64,000 bases of DNA, from the NCBI RefSeq assembly GCF_011759365.1, contig NZ_JAARLZ010000001.1:620001-684000 (forward strand), given 5' to 3'. The stretch comes from Luteibacter anthropi (GTDB taxonomy: Bacteria > Pseudomonadota > Gammaproteobacteria > Xanthomonadales > Rhodanobacteraceae). The notes beneath the pieces are model-generated. The model was not told the DNA's origin and searched no databases. It saw nothing but the letters and a program-made list of their open reading frames with translations. Of the stretch, positions 62,068 through 64,000 are shown one piece after another (the stretch's first letter is position 1; each line of letters starts with the position of its first letter). The translations under genes and the position numbers were made by a program.

Positions 62068-62903
62068 AGATGAAGCGCTATGGCCTGTTCGTGGCCCTGA
62101 TGCTGCCGCTGGCGGCCACCGCCGCCACGCGCGTGGTGTCGCTCGGCGGCGATGTCACCGAGACGATCTATGCGCTGCATGCGCAGGGGGATCTTGCCGG
62201 TGTCGACTCCACCAGCCTGTTCCCTGCCGATGCGACGAAGCTGCCCAACGTGGGTTATGTGCGCCAGCTCAGCGCGGAAGGCGTGCTGGCCCTGCGCCCA
62301 CAGCTGATTCTCGCCACGCATGATGCGGGCCCGGATAGCGCGATGGGCCAGATCCGCGATGCGGGAGTGCGTATCGAGACCCTGCCGGTCTCCCGCACGC
62401 CGGAAGACATCGAGAACAAGATCCGCACCATCGGTCGGTTGCTCGGCCACGAGAAGGATGCCGCCACGCTCGCCGACCAGGTGGCCGCGCGCTTCACCGA
62501 ACTGGCGAAGGCCGTGGCCGCCATGGGCACGCATCCGCGCGCCGTGTTCCTGATGTCCACGGGGCAGGGCAGCCCGATGGCCGCAGGCAAGGACACCGCG
62601 GCCGACCGCGCCATCGTGCTCGCCGGCGGCGTCAATGCGGCGACCGGCATCGAAGGCTACAAGCCGGTGTCGCCCGAGGCACTGGTGGGACTCAAGCCCG
62701 ACGTGATCCTGCTCATGAAGGAACGCGAGGATGCCGTGGGTGGTCTCGACGGCGTGCTCAAGCTGCCGGGCGTGGCCGATACGCCGGCCGGCAAGGCGAA
62801 GCGGATCTACTTCGTCGAAGGACAGGCCTTGCTCGGCTTCGGCCCGCGCACGGCAGAGGCCGCCTCGGACCTCCAGCGCCGCTGGGCGACGGCCGCGCGA
62901 TGA
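62064..62903 (+). CDS. hmuT: Periplasmic haem-binding protein HmuT
   Basis: This 279-residue substrate-binding protein of the haem ABC importer has a signal peptide (MKMKRYGLFVALMLPLAATA). The mature domain starts ATRVVSLGGDVTETIYAL, and further blocks PQLILATHDAGP and VYFVEG-like segments fit the class III (TroA/BtuF) fold. It overlaps hmuS and hmuU by four bases each. Confidence 0.9.
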   Translation: MKMKRYGLFVALMLPLAATAATRVVSLGGDVTETIYALHAQGDLAGVDSTSLFPADATKLPNVGYVRQLSAEGVLALRPQLILATHDAGPDSAMGQIRDAGVRIETLPVSRTPEDIENKIRTIGRLLGHEKDAATLADQVAARFTELAKAVAAMGTHPRAVFLMSTGQGSPMAAGKDTAADRAIVLAGGVNAATGIEGYKPVSPEALVGLKPDVILLMKEREDAVGGLDGVLKLPGVADTPAGKAKRIYFVEGQALLGFGPRTAEAASDLQRRWATAAR

Positions 62904-63937
62904 ATGCCGTGACCGCCGCTATCCCGCGCGTACGCTCCCGTCGCGGTGTCGCCCTCCTGGCCCTCGTGGCCCTGCTGCTGGCGACATCGCTGTGGAATCT
63001 TTCGCGTGGCGCCATCGATATCCCGGCGAGCCAGATCATAGGGGCCCTGGCTCGCTGGTTCGACGGGATGGCGGCGGTCGGGGATGACAACGTGGTGCTG
63101 ATGCTGCGCCTGCCACGGCTGGTGCTTGCCGTGCTTGTGGGTTCGGCGCTGGCAAGCGGCGGCGCATCCATGCAGGGCCTGTTCCGCAATCCCCTGGCCG
63201 ATCCCGGACTCATCGGTGTGTCGTCGGGTGCGGCGCTGGGCGCGATCGCCGCCATCGTCATCGGCGGGCAGGCCGGTTCATGGCTCGTGGCACTGTGCGC
63301 CTTCATGGGTAGCCTCATCGCCACATCCACGGTGTATGTGCTGGGTCGCCGCCGACCGGGCGTGGCGAACCTGTTGCTGGCCGGCGTGGCGATCAATGCC
63401 ATTGCCATGGCGGGCGTGGGCCTGCTCACGTATATGGCGAACGAACACCAACTGCGCGACCTTACGTTCTGGACGCTGGGAAGCCTGGGTGGTGCGGGCT
63501 GGTCGAAGGTGGGCATCGTGGCGCCGTGGATACTGCTGCCGCTGCTGTGCCTGCCGAAGGCGGCGAACGCGCTGAATGCACTCCTGCTGGGTGAAGGCGA
63601 GGCGTCGCTGCTGGGTTTTCGTCCGGAGCGTTTGCGGCCGTTGCTCGTTGGCCTCGTCGCCTTGTCGGTGGGCGCGGCGGTGGCGTTTTCGGGTGTGATC
63701 GGTTTTGTCGGTCTCGTCGTGCCGCATCTGCTGCGCATGATGTTCGGTCCCGACCATCGCTTCCTGTTGCCGGCTTCGGCACTTGGCGGGGCATCGTTGC
63801 TGGTGGCAGCCGATGCACTCGCGCGCACGGTGGTGGCGCCGGGCGAACTGCCTATTGGCGTGCTGACGGCGCTGGTGGGTGGCCCGTTCTTCCTGTGGCT
63901 GCTGATTCGTCGCAACGTGGGGGAGGGTGTGCGATGA
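62900..63937 (+). CDS. hmuU: Haem ABC transporter permease HmuU
   Basis: This 345-residue FecCD-family permease has about ten hydrophobic segments. Family blocks include LRLPRLVLAVLVGSALASGGASMQ, FRNPLADPGLIGVSSGAALG and VGFVGLVVPHLLRMMFGPDHR. It starts in overlap with hmuT, and its stop overlaps the hmuV start (ATGA). Confidence 0.92.
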   Translation: MNAVTAAIPRVRSRRGVALLALVALLLATSLWNLSRGAIDIPASQIIGALARWFDGMAAVGDDNVVLMLRLPRLVLAVLVGSALASGGASMQGLFRNPLADPGLIGVSSGAALGAIAAIVIGGQAGSWLVALCAFMGSLIATSTVYVLGRRRPGVANLLLAGVAINAIAMAGVGLLTYMANEHQLRDLTFWTLGSLGGAGWSKVGIVAPWILLPLLCLPKAANALNALLLGEGEASLLGFRPERLRPLLVGLVALSVGAAVAFSGVIGFVGLVVPHLLRMMFGPDHRFLLPASALGGASLLVAADALARTVVAPGELPIGVLTALVGGPFFLWLLIRRNVGEGVR

Positions 63938-64000
63938 CGGCCTGTCTGGTAGCAACCGACGTTTCATTACAGCGCGGTGGGCGCGTGGTGCTGAAGAAGG
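63934..64000 (+). CDS. hmuV: Start of the haem ABC transporter ATPase HmuV (cut by right edge)
   Basis: Only 22 codons are visible (MTACLVATDVSLQRGGRVVL...). The opening beta strand and GRVVLKK pattern match the start of FecE/HmuV ATPases, and the position after hmuU in an ATGA overlap makes the assignment nearly certain. Walker A lies beyond the window. Confidence 0.8.
   Translation, partial: MTACLVATDVSLQRGGRVVLKK

Overview
The window is a GC-rich chromosomal segment of a gammaproteobacterium. Its gene content (secB-gpsA, a tsaD/rpsU-yqeY-dnaG neighbourhood, a RluE-type synthase, a GldG-type ABC cluster) and very frequent intergenic REP-like elements with the core GTAGGAGCGCGCC fit the Xanthomonadales, most likely Rhodanobacteraceae (Luteibacter or Dyella type). 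That placement is inferred from gene order and repeat style, not from a marker search. No phage, integrase, insertion sequence, CRISPR array, tRNA or rRNA was seen.

Layout. 1-822: the start of a large, possibly toxin-like protein that runs off the left edge. 1187-6298 (minus): a five-gene archaic chaperone-usher (Csu-type) pilus operon with two nearly identical major-subunit genes. 6466-11519 (plus): a promoter with a perfect 20-bp palindrome, then a tightly coupled six-gene operon of two alpha/beta hydrolases, a small membrane protein, a small XRE repressor and a NatAB-type ABC exporter. 11719-15462: a TonB receptor, an exported methyltransferase-like protein and an rluE-type gene. 15713-23712 (minus), with a divergent LysR regulator at 23817: a complete De Ley-Doudoroff route, consisting of sugar dehydrogenase, lactonase, galactonate dehydratase, KDGal kinase and KDPGal aldolase, plus an AraFGH-type sugar ABC importer. 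24697-26323: an orphan gene beside an AT-rich palindrome, then a DedA protein. 26415-30594: the macromolecular-synthesis region dnaG, a DUF1328 gene, yqeY and rpsU, with tsaD divergent. 30802-35157: folB, a YbdG-type mechanosensitive channel, folK, a DUF6159 membrane protein and a pteridine reductase. 35209-43347: an EcsC-like protein with a histone-H1-like tail, a TonB receptor, a MidA-type methyltransferase, rep, tdk and an unknown gene. 43354-48917: a secreted PI-PLC-like protein, mutM, and a gliding-type ABC cluster (GldA/GldF/GldG plus a DUF4340-like protein). 49153-55934: a fatty acid desaturase, rpmG-rpmB, secB-gpsA and a large SNF2 helicase. 56096-58475: glk, divergent from an MsmK/UgpC-type sugar ABC ATPase whose promoter contains a LacI-type palindrome. 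58511-64000: a Fur box followed by a haem uptake operon (TonB receptor, hmuS, hmuT, hmuU and the first codons of hmuV).

The most unusual signals are: (1) the palindrome-controlled hydrolase/XRE/exporter operon at 6466-11519; (2) a nested inverted-repeat element at 33108-33360 with at least three concentric stems; (3) a second dispersed repeat family whose copies flank a REP pair symmetrically at 936-1161; (4) REP elements that supply the stop codons of folK and the DUF4340-like gene; (5) duplicated pilin genes with nearly identical mature proteins but many silent differences. No single locus can be called an established new system from sequence alone; the 6466-11519 operon is the best candidate.
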